From positions 62,001-126,000 of the forward strand of contig CAMCVH010000003.1 in the NCBI GenBank assembly GCA_945881875.1: a DNA stretch of 64,000 bases, written 5' to 3'. A program made the translations under genes and the position numbers. Below, piece by piece: positions 21,674-31,732 of the stretch. Source of the stretch: Polynucleobacter meluiroseus. GTDB lineage: Bacteria; Pseudomonadota; Gammaproteobacteria; Burkholderiales; Burkholderiaceae. Position 1 is the first letter of the stretch. Each line of letters opens with the position of its first letter. The notes beneath the pieces are model-generated. The model ran no database searches. It was given only the letters and a program-made list of their open reading frames with translations, and was not told the DNA's origin.

Positions 21674-23263
21674 TTACTTCACTGTTGGAGGAGTTTCAAA
21701 AGTATGGAATGGGGCTGGAGATGGGAGTGTCCACTCTAGACCTTCGGCACCTTCCCATGCTTTTGCTTCAGCTTTTTGACCACCACGGTAAGCAGGCAAT
21801 ACAACCCAAATCAAGAAGTACACTTGCATCAATCCAAAACCTAAGCCGCCAATCGAAGCAATCGCATTGAAATCAGCAAATTGCACTGGATAATCAGCAT
21901 AACGACGAGGCATTCCGGCAAGACCCAAGAAGTGCATTGGGAAGAATGTTAAGTTAAAGAAAATCATTGAACCCCAAAAGTGTACTTTCCCACGGAATTC
22001 ATTCACCATGAATCCAGTCCACTTTGGCGCCCAGAAGTAGAAGCCCGCATATAGTGCAAACAATGAACCAGCTACTAACACATAGTGGAAGTGCGCTACT
22101 ACGTAATAAGTATCTTGAACCATGATGTCAATTGGAGCAACTGCAAGAATCAAACCAGTGAAACCACCCAATGTAAATACAAAGATGAAACCAATTGCCC
22201 ATAGCATTGGAGTTTCAAAGGTCATTGAACCTTTCCACATTGTTGCAATCCAGTTAAAGATTTTTACGCCTGTTGGAACGGCGATCAACATCGTTGCATA
22301 CATGAAGAATAGTTGTCCCGTTACTGGCATACCTGTTGCAAACATGTGGTGAGCCCAAACGATGAATGACAGGATTGCAATTGATCCTGTTGCATAAACC
22401 ATTGAGCTATAACCAAACAAACGCTTACGAGAGAATGTAGGAATCACTTCACTAACGATGCCAAACGCTGGCAAGATCATGATGTAAACCTCTGGATGAC
22501 CAAAGAACCAGAAAATATGTTGATACATCACTGGGTCACCACCGCCAGCTGCTGAGAAGAAGCTCGTACCAAAGTGACGATCTGTCAGAACCATCGTGAT
22601 CGCACCAGCTAAAACTGGCATCACAGCAATCAATAAGTAAGCAGTAATTAACCATGTCCAGCAAAACATTGGCATTTTCATCAATGTCATACCAGGAGCA
22701 CGCATGTTAAGAATAGTTACGATGATGTTGATTGAGCCCATGATTGATGAGGCACCCATCAAATGAAGTGCAAAAATTGCCATATCCATACCAGGACCCA
22801 TTTGCACAGATAAAGGCGCATACAAGGTCCACCCTGCGGCAGTTGCACCACCTGGGACAAAGAATGAAGACAATAACAATGATGCCGCTACTGGCATGAT
22901 CCAGAAGCTGAAGTTATTCATTCGAGCAAATGCCATATCAGAGGCACCCACCTGCATCGGAATCATGAGGTTAGCAAAGCCCACGAAGGCCGGCATGATC
23001 GCACCGAAAACCATCACCAGGCCGTGCATCGTCGTTAACTGATTAAAGAGTTCAGGACGAATAAACTGTAAACCCGGTTGGAACAATTCCAAACGAATTA
23101 AAAGTGCCATCACACCACCGGCTAACAAGCTGACGAAAGCAAAGATCAGGTATAGCGTACCAATATCTTTATGGTTTGTTGCGTATAACCAACGACGCCA
23201 TCCGTGCGGGGTGTCATGTGCGTGATCATCATGATGATCGTGTGCGTGGCTTACTGTGCTCAT
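21674..23263 (-). CDS. ctaD: Cytochrome c oxidase subunit I
   Basis: WLYATNHKDIGTLYLIFAFVSLLAGG; FWFFGHPEVYIMILPAFG; YYVVAHFHYVL. Confidence 0.97.
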   Translation of the reverse strand: MSTVSHAHDHHDDHAHDTPHGWRRWLYATNHKDIGTLYLIFAFVSLLAGGVMALLIRLELFQPGLQFIRPELFNQLTTMHGLVMVFGAIMPAFVGFANLMIPMQVGASDMAFARMNNFSFWIMPVAASLLLSSFFVPGGATAAGWTLYAPLSVQMGPGMDMAIFALHLMGASSIMGSINIIVTILNMRAPGMTLMKMPMFCWTWLITAYLLIAVMPVLAGAITMVLTDRHFGTSFFSAAGGGDPVMYQHIFWFFGHPEVYIMILPAFGIVSEVIPTFSRKRLFGYSSMVYATGSIAILSFIVWAHHMFATGMPVTGQLFFMYATMLIAVPTGVKIFNWIATMWKGSMTFETPMLWAIGFIFVFTLGGFTGLILAVAPIDIMVQDTYYVVAHFHYVLVAGSLFALYAGFYFWAPKWTGFMVNEFRGKVHFWGSMIFFNLTFFPMHFLGLAGMPRRYADYPVQFADFNAIASIGGLGFGLMQVYFLIWVVLPAYRGGQKAEAKAWEGAEGLEWTLPSPAPFHTFETPPTVK

Positions 23264-23299
23264 ATTTGCTCCGATGACTAGTATGTATTAGTTACTTAA

Positions 23300-24454
23300 T
23301 TATTTTGCTGCGCGTGCAGTTGTGAAATCTGTAGGTTGAATCAACTCACCAGTTTTATTACCCCACGCATTGCGTGTGTAAGTCATTACAGATGCCAATT
23401 CAACATCGTTCAAATGGGCCCATTTAGGCATTGCATTTTTGCCGTTCAAAAGCATTTTGTATTGAACATCTTTAGGACCAACCACTACTTTTGAACCAAC
23501 TAAGCCTGGGAAAGCACCAGCTCCTTGACCGTTAGGTTGGTGACAAGCTGCACAGTTTGCTGCATACACTTTTTCACCACGTTGTTTCAATTCATCCATT
23601 GTGTAAGTCTTTGTTGGATCATCAGCCAAAGCTGCCATCTGTAACTTCTTCTCGGCAGCCCATGCTGTGTACTCTGCATCAGTCACAACTTTTACAACGA
23701 TCGGCATAAATGCATGCTCTTTGCCACACAACTCAGAACACTGACCACGATAGGTTCCAAGTTTTTCAGCGCGGAACCATGTATCACGAACAAAACCTGG
23801 AATCGCATCTTGCTTAACGCCGAATGCTGGAATTGTCCATGAATGAATAACGTCGTTAGCTGTTGTCACCATACGAATCTTTTTGCCAACAGGAACAACC
23901 ATCTCATTGTCTACTTCCATCAAATAAGTGTCGCTCTTAGTTGCTTGGTTGTTAATCTGCTCGCGAGTCGTTGTTAAGGTTTGCATGAAAGCGATGCCTT
24001 CACCTTCACCCTTGATGTAGTCGTATCCCCACTTCCATTGGTAGCCGGTAACTTTGATTGTTAAATCAGCATTAGTTGTATCTTTCATGGCAACAACAGT
24101 TTTAGTTGCTGGTAAAGCCATACCAATAACAATTAACAATGGAACAACCGTCCAAATAATTTCAACTGTCGTGCTTTCGTGAAAGCTTGCTGATTTGTGA
24201 CCTAATGATTTGCGGTGTTTATAAATTGAATAAAACATCACACCAAAAACAGCAACAAAAATAACTAAACAAATTGCTAGCATCATCCAATGTAAAACAG
24301 CTACTTCTTCAGCTACTTTTGTTGCAGGCGACTGAAGATTTAGCTGGTAGCGTGCTGGACCACCTGGCATGTCATTGATTGCTAATACTAAGTTGCTGTG
24401 CAGCAAACCAATAAATCCGAGTGCCAAACCGGCTAATGATGTGACTTGTTTCAT
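23300..24454 (-). CDS. ctaC: Cytochrome c oxidase subunit II with C-terminal cytochrome c domain (caa3-like)
   Basis: YRGQCSELCGKEHAFM CuA site; haem motif CAACH. Confidence 0.95.
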   Translation of the reverse strand: MKQVTSLAGLALGFIGLLHSNLVLAINDMPGGPARYQLNLQSPATKVAEEVAVLHWMMLAICLVIFVAVFGVMFYSIYKHRKSLGHKSASFHESTTVEIIWTVVPLLIVIGMALPATKTVVAMKDTTNADLTIKVTGYQWKWGYDYIKGEGEGIAFMQTLTTTREQINNQATKSDTYLMEVDNEMVVPVGKKIRMVTTANDVIHSWTIPAFGVKQDAIPGFVRDTWFRAEKLGTYRGQCSELCGKEHAFMPIVVKVVTDAEYTAWAAEKKLQMAALADDPTKTYTMDELKQRGEKVYAANCAACHQPNGQGAGAFPGLVGSKVVVGPKDVQYKMLLNGKNAMPKWAHLNDVELASVMTYTRNAWGNKTGELIQPTDFTTARAAK

Positions 24455-24616
24455 CTTATTTTCCGTTAATTAAATTCTTGTAACTTAATGCAAAAAAGCA
24501 TGCACTAAACCTTACGATTATATTTGGTGATTTTGGTCTAACGCAATAATTTACTGACTTTGGGGTTACTTAATAGTTAACAAATTATATAACATTGTAT
24601 GTGAGCGCTCGCTCAC

Positions 24617-25381
24617 CTAGTTTTTTTGCCTTATGATTTGATCAATTTCAATGGTGGCCACACCCATGTTTGACTTTGATAAGCGTCGCTTTGGCACCCA
24701 AGCATGTCCGTAAACAAGCTCTAAGGTTAGTTGGAACGGTTCCTTGAACTCATAAATCTTCTCTTTGTCTATTGATCCATTGTCACTTAAACCTAACTCA
24801 ATCATATCTTTGATCAATAACTCATGATTGTCATATTTGAGAGTGATGTATTCCATATCCATGACAGGCTCTGCAAATCCCGACTTAGCTAAGGCATCAC
24901 CTACGTCATGCATATCCCAGCTACTGGCAAGCGAAGGTTCAAGCCCCATTATTTGACGTAATTCTTTTCCAGTATCTGGGCCCAAGTAACTGAACATTAA
25001 AAGAGCCTCGGGCTTGAGCAACTGTTCCCACACTGCAATAAGACTCTCTGGGTTTGAATGATTTTGTAGCTCTAAGTTAGACCAAACCAAATCCATCGAA
25101 TGTCGTAAGGTTTCATCAGCTGGCAAGACCAATTTTAATAAGGGCTGCTTACTCAGCTTAAGAAATAATTTTCTAAAAATCGATTGTCTAAATTTCACAT
25201 CAGAACAATAGTTGATTGCCTTTGGATAACGCTGAAAAATAATCTTAGGTTGAATGCAACCTGATTGAAAAATATGTTGAGGATTTAATTTAATAATTGA
25301 TAACTTCTCCTCCATTCTTTTGGCGATCTCAAGAGATAACCAATGCGGAATTGAGGATGTCATTGTTGGCAAGGTGGGCAT
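24617..25381 (-). CDS. BioC-like SAM-dependent methyltransferase
   Basis: DLVWSNLELQNHSNPESLIAVWEQLLKPEALLMFSYLGPDT; C-terminal EIYGHAW-like LELVYGHAWVPK. Divergent from comF. Confidence 0.72.
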   Translation of the reverse strand: MPTLPTMTSSIPHWLSLEIAKRMEEKLSIIKLNPQHIFQSGCIQPKIIFQRYPKAINYCSDVKFRQSIFRKLFLKLSKQPLLKLVLPADETLRHSMDLVWSNLELQNHSNPESLIAVWEQLLKPEALLMFSYLGPDTGKELRQIMGLEPSLASSWDMHDVGDALAKSGFAEPVMDMEYITLKYDNHELLIKDMIELGLSDNGSIDKEKIYEFKEPFQLTLELVYGHAWVPKRRLSKSNMGVATIEIDQIIRQKN

Positions 25382-25406
25382 AGGGGCTCAGTATACTCAG
25401 CATCCC

Positions 25407-26096
25407 ATGAATTTTCTTCTTCCTACCTCATGTATTGGTTGCAAGAAATTTCAAGCAAATAGCATTTGCGATAAATGCTTAAATATCCTTAAATGTAATC
25501 AAGTTCATCGTTGCCAACAATGTGCGATTCCTTGTCTGAATAAACAGAATATTTGTCTTTCTTGTCAATGTAACCCTCCCGCATTCGATAGCACTTTATG
25601 TCTAGATAGCTATGGTGGTCTTCTGACAGAGTCATTACATGATTACAAGTACCATGGGAAGATTGCTTTAGCTAGATGCTTTGCTAATACTTGGCAAGCA
25701 GTTTTTAATCATGAGCCATCTTTACAAACTAATATTGAATGGATGATTCCTGTTCCGTTAAGTATTAAGAAGCTTCATCACAGAGGATTTAATCAAGCTT
25801 GGGAGTTATGCAAAATAATGTCTATGCGTTTAAACATAGATTCGGATCCATTTGTACTTGGGCGCAACCATATGGACGGAGACCAAGCACACGCCAGTAG
25901 AGAACAACGTCTAACTAGACTTATTAATACATTTAGAGTAAATCCTAAAAGGTTAGATCGCATTGCTAATCAAAACATATTAATCATTGATGATGTTATG
26001 ACTACCGGAGCCACTCTTGATGTCATGGCAAAAGTATTAAAAGATTTTGGTGCCCAAAGTGTTCATAATTGGGTCATTCTTAGAACCCCTTTATAA
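25407..26096 (+). CDS. ComF family phosphoribosyltransferase
   Basis: Zn-ribbon CIGCKKF...CDKCL...CQQC; PRPP loop [15 protein letters not shown]. Start trimmed to MNFLLP. Confidence 0.88.
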   Translation: MNFLLPTSCIGCKKFQANSICDKCLNILKCNQVHRCQQCAIPCLNKQNICLSCQCNPPAFDSTLCLDSYGGLLTESLHDYKYHGKIALARCFANTWQAVFNHEPSLQTNIEWMIPVPLSIKKLHHRGFNQAWELCKIMSMRLNIDSDPFVLGRNHMDGDQAHASREQRLTRLINTFRVNPKRLDRIANQNILIIDDVMTTGATLDVMAKVLKDFGAQSVHNWVILRTPL

Positions 26097-26101
26097 ACTT
26101 T

Positions 26102-26572
26102 ATGATTAACATTGTTCTTGTTGAACCTGAAATCCCGCCCAATACCGGCAACATCATTCGCTTGTGCGCCAATACCGGTGCACAGCTTCACCTAGTAGAG
26201 CCTTTAGGATTCCCTTTAGAAGACGCTCGGATGAGGCGTGCTGGTTTGGACTATCACGAATATGCTCATATGAAATTACATAAGAACTGGGAAGCATTTT
26301 TAGAATCTGAGAACCCATCGAAAGAACGCATGTTTGCCATCACCACTAAAGGAAAAGCAAAGTTAGCGAATTGCCAGTTTTTAGAAAACGATTATTTAGT
26401 TTTTGGATCAGAATCTAAGGGGCTTGCTCAGAACGTTAGAGATTATTTTTTACCAGAACGTGCTTTGCGTTTGCCGATGAGAGCCGATAGCCGAAGTCTT
26501 AATTTATCGAACGCTGTTGCTGTAATGGTTTATGAAGCTTGGCGACAACTGGACTTCAAAGGTGGAGACTAA
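26102..26572 (+). CDS. trmL: tRNA (cytidine(34)-2'-O)-methyltransferase TrmL
   Basis: [41 protein letters not shown] knot [19 protein letters not shown]. Confidence 0.95.
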   Translation: MINIVLVEPEIPPNTGNIIRLCANTGAQLHLVEPLGFPLEDARMRRAGLDYHEYAHMKLHKNWEAFLESENPSKERMFAITTKGKAKLANCQFLENDYLVFGSESKGLAQNVRDYFLPERALRLPMRADSRSLNLSNAVAVMVYEAWRQLDFKGGD

Positions 26573-26573
26573 T

Positions 26574-27605
26574 TTAATAGTCAATTTCAGGTTGAGCGTC
26601 TCGACCCATCAGTAATTTGACTGCTTCAGGTAAATTTAAATGTTCAAATAAAACCTGACAGACCATTTGTGTAATTGGCATTTCAACTTTTTTTGCAATT
26701 GCCAAATCATTGACTGCTTGTGCGCAGCGTACTCCCTCTGCAACATGACCAAGAGAAGCTAATACATCTGATAGTTTTTTGCCGGCTGCTAATTGCAATC
26801 CAACTTGTCGATTGCGTGATAAGTCCCCTGTCGAAGTCAATATTAAATCTCCGACGCCAGTGAGCCCCATTGCAGTTTCAGGCTTACCACCCATTGCAGT
26901 AATTAAGCGCATCATCTCGTTGAGACCTCTTGTTAAAAGAGCTGCACGTGCGTTTAAACCAAGGCCTAAACCATCACTGATACCAGTTGCAATAGCTAAT
27001 ACATTTTTAATGGCACCGCCCAACTCGACACCTACGATGTCATCACTTCCATAAATTCTCATGTTGCCATAATGAAATATGCGTTGAACATACGCTACCA
27101 ATTGTTTTGAATTACTTGCAACAGTCAAAGCGCAAGGCATTCCCTTTGCTACCTCACTTGCAAAGCTTGGTCCTGAAAGCACTGCTAACTGAATGTTTTT
27201 ATATTCTGACTTGCTTAAACTTAATTCACGCTCAATGACTTGATGTGGCATTAAAGAGGTTTCTGACTCTAAACCTTTGCAAAGCCATACCCAATTTTTG
27301 GGGCAGCTGGGTAAAGCCAATAAAGAATGTACGATATCTTTTAAACCTGAAACGGGTGTTGAAATAACCACCAAATCTGATTCGGCAACGTTGGTAAATA
27401 ACTCGCTCCAGTTACTTGATACTTTTAGTTCATCAGGTAACTGAGTGTCCTTTAAGTATTTCTGATTGAGTTTGGTTTTTTGCATCTGCTCAGCAAGTTC
27501 AGCAGAGCGACTCCACAAATTAACATTTGCCTGAAGTGGGTTCTTGGAGGCGTGCATCGCCATGGCTGTACCCCATGCACCGGCTCCAAGAAAAATAACT
27601 TTCAT
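26574..27605 (-). CDS. gpsA: Glycerol-3-phosphate dehydrogenase [NAD(P)+]
   Basis: FLGAGAWGTAMAMHAS; ELGGAIKNVLAIATGISDGLGLG; GVGDLILTSTGDLSRNRQVG. Confidence 0.96.
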   Translation of the reverse strand: MKVIFLGAGAWGTAMAMHASKNPLQANVNLWSRSAELAEQMQKTKLNQKYLKDTQLPDELKVSSNWSELFTNVAESDLVVISTPVSGLKDIVHSLLALPSCPKNWVWLCKGLESETSLMPHQVIERELSLSKSEYKNIQLAVLSGPSFASEVAKGMPCALTVASNSKQLVAYVQRIFHYGNMRIYGSDDIVGVELGGAIKNVLAIATGISDGLGLGLNARAALLTRGLNEMMRLITAMGGKPETAMGLTGVGDLILTSTGDLSRNRQVGLQLAAGKKLSDVLASLGHVAEGVRCAQAVNDLAIAKKVEMPITQMVCQVLFEHLNLPEAVKLLMGRDAQPEIDY

Positions 27606-27606
27606 A

Positions 27607-28101
27607 TTAGTTAGGCAGAATAATTCCGCTATCGTTTGATGCTGGTGTACCGGATGCTTGCGCTAAACGCTGTTCATAAAGCGCATGAAAATTAATCTCT
27701 GCCAAATGAACAGGCTGAAAACCAGCACGACTAATCATGTCAGCAATGTTTGCCCGTAAATAAGGAAATAAAATGGTTGGGCATGCAATACCTAACATTG
27801 GATCAATTTGCTCAGCTGGCATATTCCGCATCTCAAAAATGCCTGATTGATGGGCTTCTACCAAAAAGAGGACTTTATCCTCAATACGAGTTGTCACTGA
27901 TCCAACAACGGTCACATGAAAATTATTTTCATCCAATTGATTAGCCTGGATATCAACCTGAACTTCAAGCTTAGGTTCCGCTTGAACTAGAAGAATTTCT
28001 GGAGCATTCGGCTGCTCCAAAGAGATATCTTTGAGATAAACGCGCTGAATCTGAAAACTTGGTGCGCTATCTTGTGCACTGTTAGCTAAATCTTCTGTCA
28101 T
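27607..28101 (-). CDS. secB: Protein-export chaperone SecB
   Basis: [47 protein letters not shown]. Confidence 0.97.
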   Translation of the reverse strand: MTEDLANSAQDSAPSFQIQRVYLKDISLEQPNAPEILLVQAEPKLEVQVDIQANQLDENNFHVTVVGSVTTRIEDKVLFLVEAHQSGIFEMRNMPAEQIDPMLGIACPTILFPYLRANIADMISRAGFQPVHLAEINFHALYEQRLAQASGTPASNDSGIILPN

Positions 28102-28113
28102 GATTTTTCCTGT

Positions 28114-28371
28114 TTATTTTCCTAATAAAGGGTCTAACTTACCTGCACGATCAAGTGCGGAAAGGTCATCGAATCCACCTACGTGGGTTTCATTGATAAA
28201 GATTTGTGGAACGGTTCTTCTACCAGTTTTGGCAATCATTTCATCTCTGAGCGTGGGATCTTTGTCCACCAGAATTTTTTCAGTAATAGCAGCCCCTTTG
28301 GAAGTTAGCAGCCTCTCTGCCATGACGCAGTATGGGCAAACTTGAGTGCTGTACATAGTTATTTTTGTCAT
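28114..28371 (-). CDS. grxC: Glutaredoxin 3
   Basis: MYSTQVCPYCVMAERLL; TVPQIFINETHVGGFDDL. Confidence 0.95.
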   Translation of the reverse strand: MTKITMYSTQVCPYCVMAERLLTSKGAAITEKILVDKDPTLRDEMIAKTGRRTVPQIFINETHVGGFDDLSALDRAGKLDPLLGK

Positions 28372-28399
28372 CTTTTACTCCTAAAAACGATGCTTTGAC

Positions 28400-28811
28400 C
28401 TATTTGATCAGAGGCAAGCTGGCCTGGTTCCAGGCAGTAATTCCGCCCTCCATGCAAGCAACCTCATCAAATCCAGCTTTTTTAAACTTTCCAGCAGCGT
28501 TATTTGCTCTAGATCCGCTTAAACAAACTAAAATAATAGGCTTACGGGCGTCTAAACGGAGTTTTGAGATCCCATCCAGCTCTTTCAGGGGAAGGTGCTT
28601 AGAGTTAGCAATATGTCCAGTCTTGTACTCTTCGACTGAACGTACGTCAACAATTTGCGCGTTTCTCTGGTTGACCCACTGAATGGCAGTGTGTACGCTA
28701 ATAAGCTCTTTATTAATACGGCCCATGATCTGGGGTAAGGCTAAAGCGAGACCTGAAGTCAACAAGGTGGCTAAAAGCAGAAGGTTATTTGTATTTGAAA
28801 TGAAGTCCATT
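28400..28811 (-). CDS. Rhodanese-like domain protein with N-terminal TM segment
   Basis: QIVDVRSVEEYKTGHIANSKHLPLKEL...LVCLSGSRANNAA. Start trimmed to MDFISNTN to avoid overlap with gpmA. Confidence 0.88.
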
Positions 28812-28832
28812 TGTAAATTATAGAATGTGAAT

Positions 28833-29525
28833 ATGAAACAACTTGTACTTATTCGCCATGGCGAATCCCAATGGAACCTAGAAAACCGCTTTACAGGCTG
28901 GGTAGACGTTGATTTAACACCAACCGGCATCCAACAAGCAAAGCAAGCTGGAGAGAGTTTAAAGGCTGCCGGCTATGATTTTGACATTGCTTACACATCT
29001 GTGCTTAAAAGAGCTATCAGAACGCTTTGGCACACCCAAGAAGCTATGGATAGACTTTGGCTGCCGGTAGTTCACAGCTGGCGCCTCAATGAACGCCACT
29101 ATGGAGCCCTTGCAGGCCTCAATAAAGCTGAAACTGCAGCAAAATACGGCGACGATCAGGTTCATACTTGGAGAAGGTCTTACGATATTAGGCCCCCTTT
29201 GTTGGAGCCAACCGATCCACGAGCATCTTTTGATGACCCACGTTACGCCAAGCTTAAACGTGAAGAAATCCCACTTGGAGAATGCTTAAAAGACAATGTG
29301 GAAAGAGTAATTCCTCTTTGGGAAGAGTCAATTGCACCAGCACTTCGAGCTGGAAAACGGGTTCTGATCGCAGCGCACGGAAACAGTATCCGTTCTTTAG
29401 TAAAGTATTTGGATGATGTGTCAGATGCAGATATCATGGAAATTAATATTCCTAATGGCATTCCCCTTATTTACGAACTTGATGACAATCTCAAACCAAT
29501 CAAACATTTTTACTTGGAAAAATAA
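28833..29525 (+). CDS. gpmA: 2,3-bisphosphoglycerate-dependent phosphoglycerate mutase
   Basis: [42 protein letters not shown]. Confidence 0.96.
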   Translation: MKQLVLIRHGESQWNLENRFTGWVDVDLTPTGIQQAKQAGESLKAAGYDFDIAYTSVLKRAIRTLWHTQEAMDRLWLPVVHSWRLNERHYGALAGLNKAETAAKYGDDQVHTWRRSYDIRPPLLEPTDPRASFDDPRYAKLKREEIPLGECLKDNVERVIPLWEESIAPALRAGKRVLIAAHGNSIRSLVKYLDDVSDADIMEINIPNGIPLIYELDDNLKPIKHFYLEK

Positions 29526-29528
29526 ACT

Positions 29529-30965
29529 ATGTATCGCTCACTAAAGAGTATTGCCCTAGTTTGTACTGGTCTCATTGCTGGAGTTGCTTTAACTCTTCAA
29601 CTCTCTGCAACTGCTCAGCAAGGTTCATCAAATCTCCCACTTGATGAACTTAGAAGCTTGTCGAATGTTTTCGGCCAAATCAAGCGAGACTACGTTGAGC
29701 CTGTTGAAGATAAAAGATTGCTGACGGATGCCATTAAAGGAATGGTGAGTGGTTTAGATCCTCACTCATCTTATTTAGACAAAAAAGACTTTGCTGAAAT
29801 GCAGGAGCATACACAGGGTAAGTTTGCAGGTCTTGGTATTGAAATCACAGCTGAGGATGGGCTTGTCAAAGTTTTAAACCCAATCGAAGATACGCCTGCT
29901 GCCAGAGCTGGCATCCAACCAGGTGACTTGATAACTCGATTGGATGATAAGCCTGTTCGTGGCATGACATTAGATCAATCAGTTCGTCGTATGCGCGGAG
30001 AACCTGGAACAAAAATTACAATTACTATTTTTAGAAAAAGTGAAGATCGCACCTTTCCAGTAACAATTACCCGCGCTGAAATCAAAGTTCAATCAGTTAA
30101 GGCTAGGTTATTAGATGATGGCATCGCATATGTTCGAATTACAAGTTTTCAGGAACGAACTATTCCTGACTTAGCTAAGAAACTCAATGAGCTTTACGCT
30201 AAGACACCACAAATTAAAGGTGTTGTACTTGATCTGAGAAATAATGGCGGTGGATTATTGCAAGGGGCAGTGGGTGTATCTGCAGCGTTCTTACAAAATG
30301 ATGCTTTAGTTGTATCAACTAAAGGGCAAGCTGAAGACGCTAAACAACTTTTTAAAGCAACCTTTAGTAATTACAAACTTTCAGAAAGTAAAGACGCACT
30401 AGCGGAGCTTGCTCCTATTTTCAAAAAAGTCCCAATGGTTGTTATGGTCAATGCGTTCTCTGCATCAGCATCTGAAATTGTTGCGGGGGCATTACAAGAC
30501 CACAAACGCGCCACGATTATCGGTAAGACAACGTTTGGTAAAGGCTCAGTGCAAACTGTCAGGCCATTAACCAATGACTCTGCATTGAAGCTAACAACTG
30601 CTTACTACTACACACCCACTGGTAAATCTATCCAAGCTTTCGGAGTGAAGCCAGACATTCCGGTTGATCAAAATGCTGAGGGTGATCCTGATGATGTTTT
30701 GATAACGCGTGAAATTGATAGCGAGAAACATTTAAAAAATAAGCAGTCATCAGAAGAAAAACTCATTAAAGATCGTGAAAAACGTCGTCTAGAAGAGTTG
30801 CAGCGTATTGAAGAAATCAATGCTAAAAAAACTACTGAAGAAAAAGATAAAGATCGCAAAAAACGTCCACCTGAATTTGGAACAGCTGAAGACTTTATGC
30901 TGACTCAAGCTGCGGCTTATTTGAAAGGTCAACCGGTTAAACGTTCTAAATCTCGCCTTGAGTAA
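29529..30965 (+). CDS. S41 family C-terminal processing peptidase
   Basis: PDZ domain GIEITAEDGLVKVLNPIEDTPAARAGIQPGD; catalytic region NAFSASASEIVAGALQDHKRATIIGKTTFGKGSVQ. Confidence 0.94.
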   Translation: MYRSLKSIALVCTGLIAGVALTLQLSATAQQGSSNLPLDELRSLSNVFGQIKRDYVEPVEDKRLLTDAIKGMVSGLDPHSSYLDKKDFAEMQEHTQGKFAGLGIEITAEDGLVKVLNPIEDTPAARAGIQPGDLITRLDDKPVRGMTLDQSVRRMRGEPGTKITITIFRKSEDRTFPVTITRAEIKVQSVKARLLDDGIAYVRITSFQERTIPDLAKKLNELYAKTPQIKGVVLDLRNNGGGLLQGAVGVSAAFLQNDALVVSTKGQAEDAKQLFKATFSNYKLSESKDALAELAPIFKKVPMVVMVNAFSASASEIVAGALQDHKRATIIGKTTFGKGSVQTVRPLTNDSALKLTTAYYYTPTGKSIQAFGVKPDIPVDQNAEGDPDDVLITREIDSEKHLKNKQSSEEKLIKDREKRRLEELQRIEEINAKKTTEEKDKDRKKRPPEFGTAEDFMLTQAAAYLKGQPVKRSKSRLE

Positions 30966-30979
30966 TTTAAGATTAGCGT

Positions 30980-31732
30980 ATGAATGATCAGGATCTTCTT
31001 CGCTACTCACGTCATATTCTTTTAGATGACATAGGCATTGAGGGTCAAGAACAAATCTTAGCTGCTCACGTTGTTATTATTGGCGCTGGTGGTTTAGGCT
31101 CTGCAGCTGCCCCATATTTGGCTGCAGCAGGCGTCCAAAATATAACCCTGATCGATCATGACAAAGTTGACTTGACCAACCTTCAACGTCAAATCATGCA
31201 TCAACATGATTCTATCGGCCTAGCTAAAGTTGTATCTGGGAAAAAAATGCTGGAAAAGCTAAACCCCGGATTAATTGTTAAAGCTATAGAAAAAAAAGCT
31301 GACGAGCTATTACTCAACGAACTTGCCCCAACCGCAACAGTTGTCTTAGATTGTAGTGATAATTTTTCTACTAGGCAGTTAGTTAACAGAGTATGCGTAA
31401 AACATAGCACTCCATTAGTCAGTGGCTCTGCCATTAAATTTGACGGTCAGATAACTGTTCTAGATTCTCGTCAATCTAATGCGCCATGCTATGCATGCTT
31501 ATTCCCACCTGAGCAAAGTTTTGATGAAATTCAGTGCTCAACTATGGGCGTATTTTCGCCATTAGTTGGCATAATCGGTGCTATGCAAGTAGCTCAAGCA
31601 TTACAACTAATTATGGGTATTGGTCATACGCTAATAGGAAGATTGCTTTTGTGGGATGCTCGCTCAACCGAAGTACAAGTAATTCAAATTTCTAAACGAG
31701 AAGGCTGTTCTGTTTGCTCTACAAAGAGTTAA
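30980..31732 (+). CDS. HesA/MoeB/ThiF family adenylyltransferase
   Basis: RYSRHILLDDIGIEGQEQILAAHVVIIGAGGLGSAAAPYLAAAGV; Zn Cys motifs CYAC and CSVC. Confidence 0.93.
   Translation: MNDQDLLRYSRHILLDDIGIEGQEQILAAHVVIIGAGGLGSAAAPYLAAAGVQNITLIDHDKVDLTNLQRQIMHQHDSIGLAKVVSGKKMLEKLNPGLIVKAIEKKADELLLNELAPTATVVLDCSDNFSTRQLVNRVCVKHSTPLVSGSAIKFDGQITVLDSRQSNAPCYACLFPPEQSFDEIQCSTMGVFSPLVGIIGAMQVAQALQLIMGIGHTLIGRLLLWDARSTEVQVIQISKREGCSVCSTKS

Noticed and set aside
22122-22352. 76-aa ORF antisense to cox1
   Set aside because: Shadow of a highly conserved gene.
28365-28682. 105-aa plus-strand ORF opposite grxC/rhodanese
   Set aside because: Antisense to confident coding sequence, no recognisable domain, typical shadow ORF.
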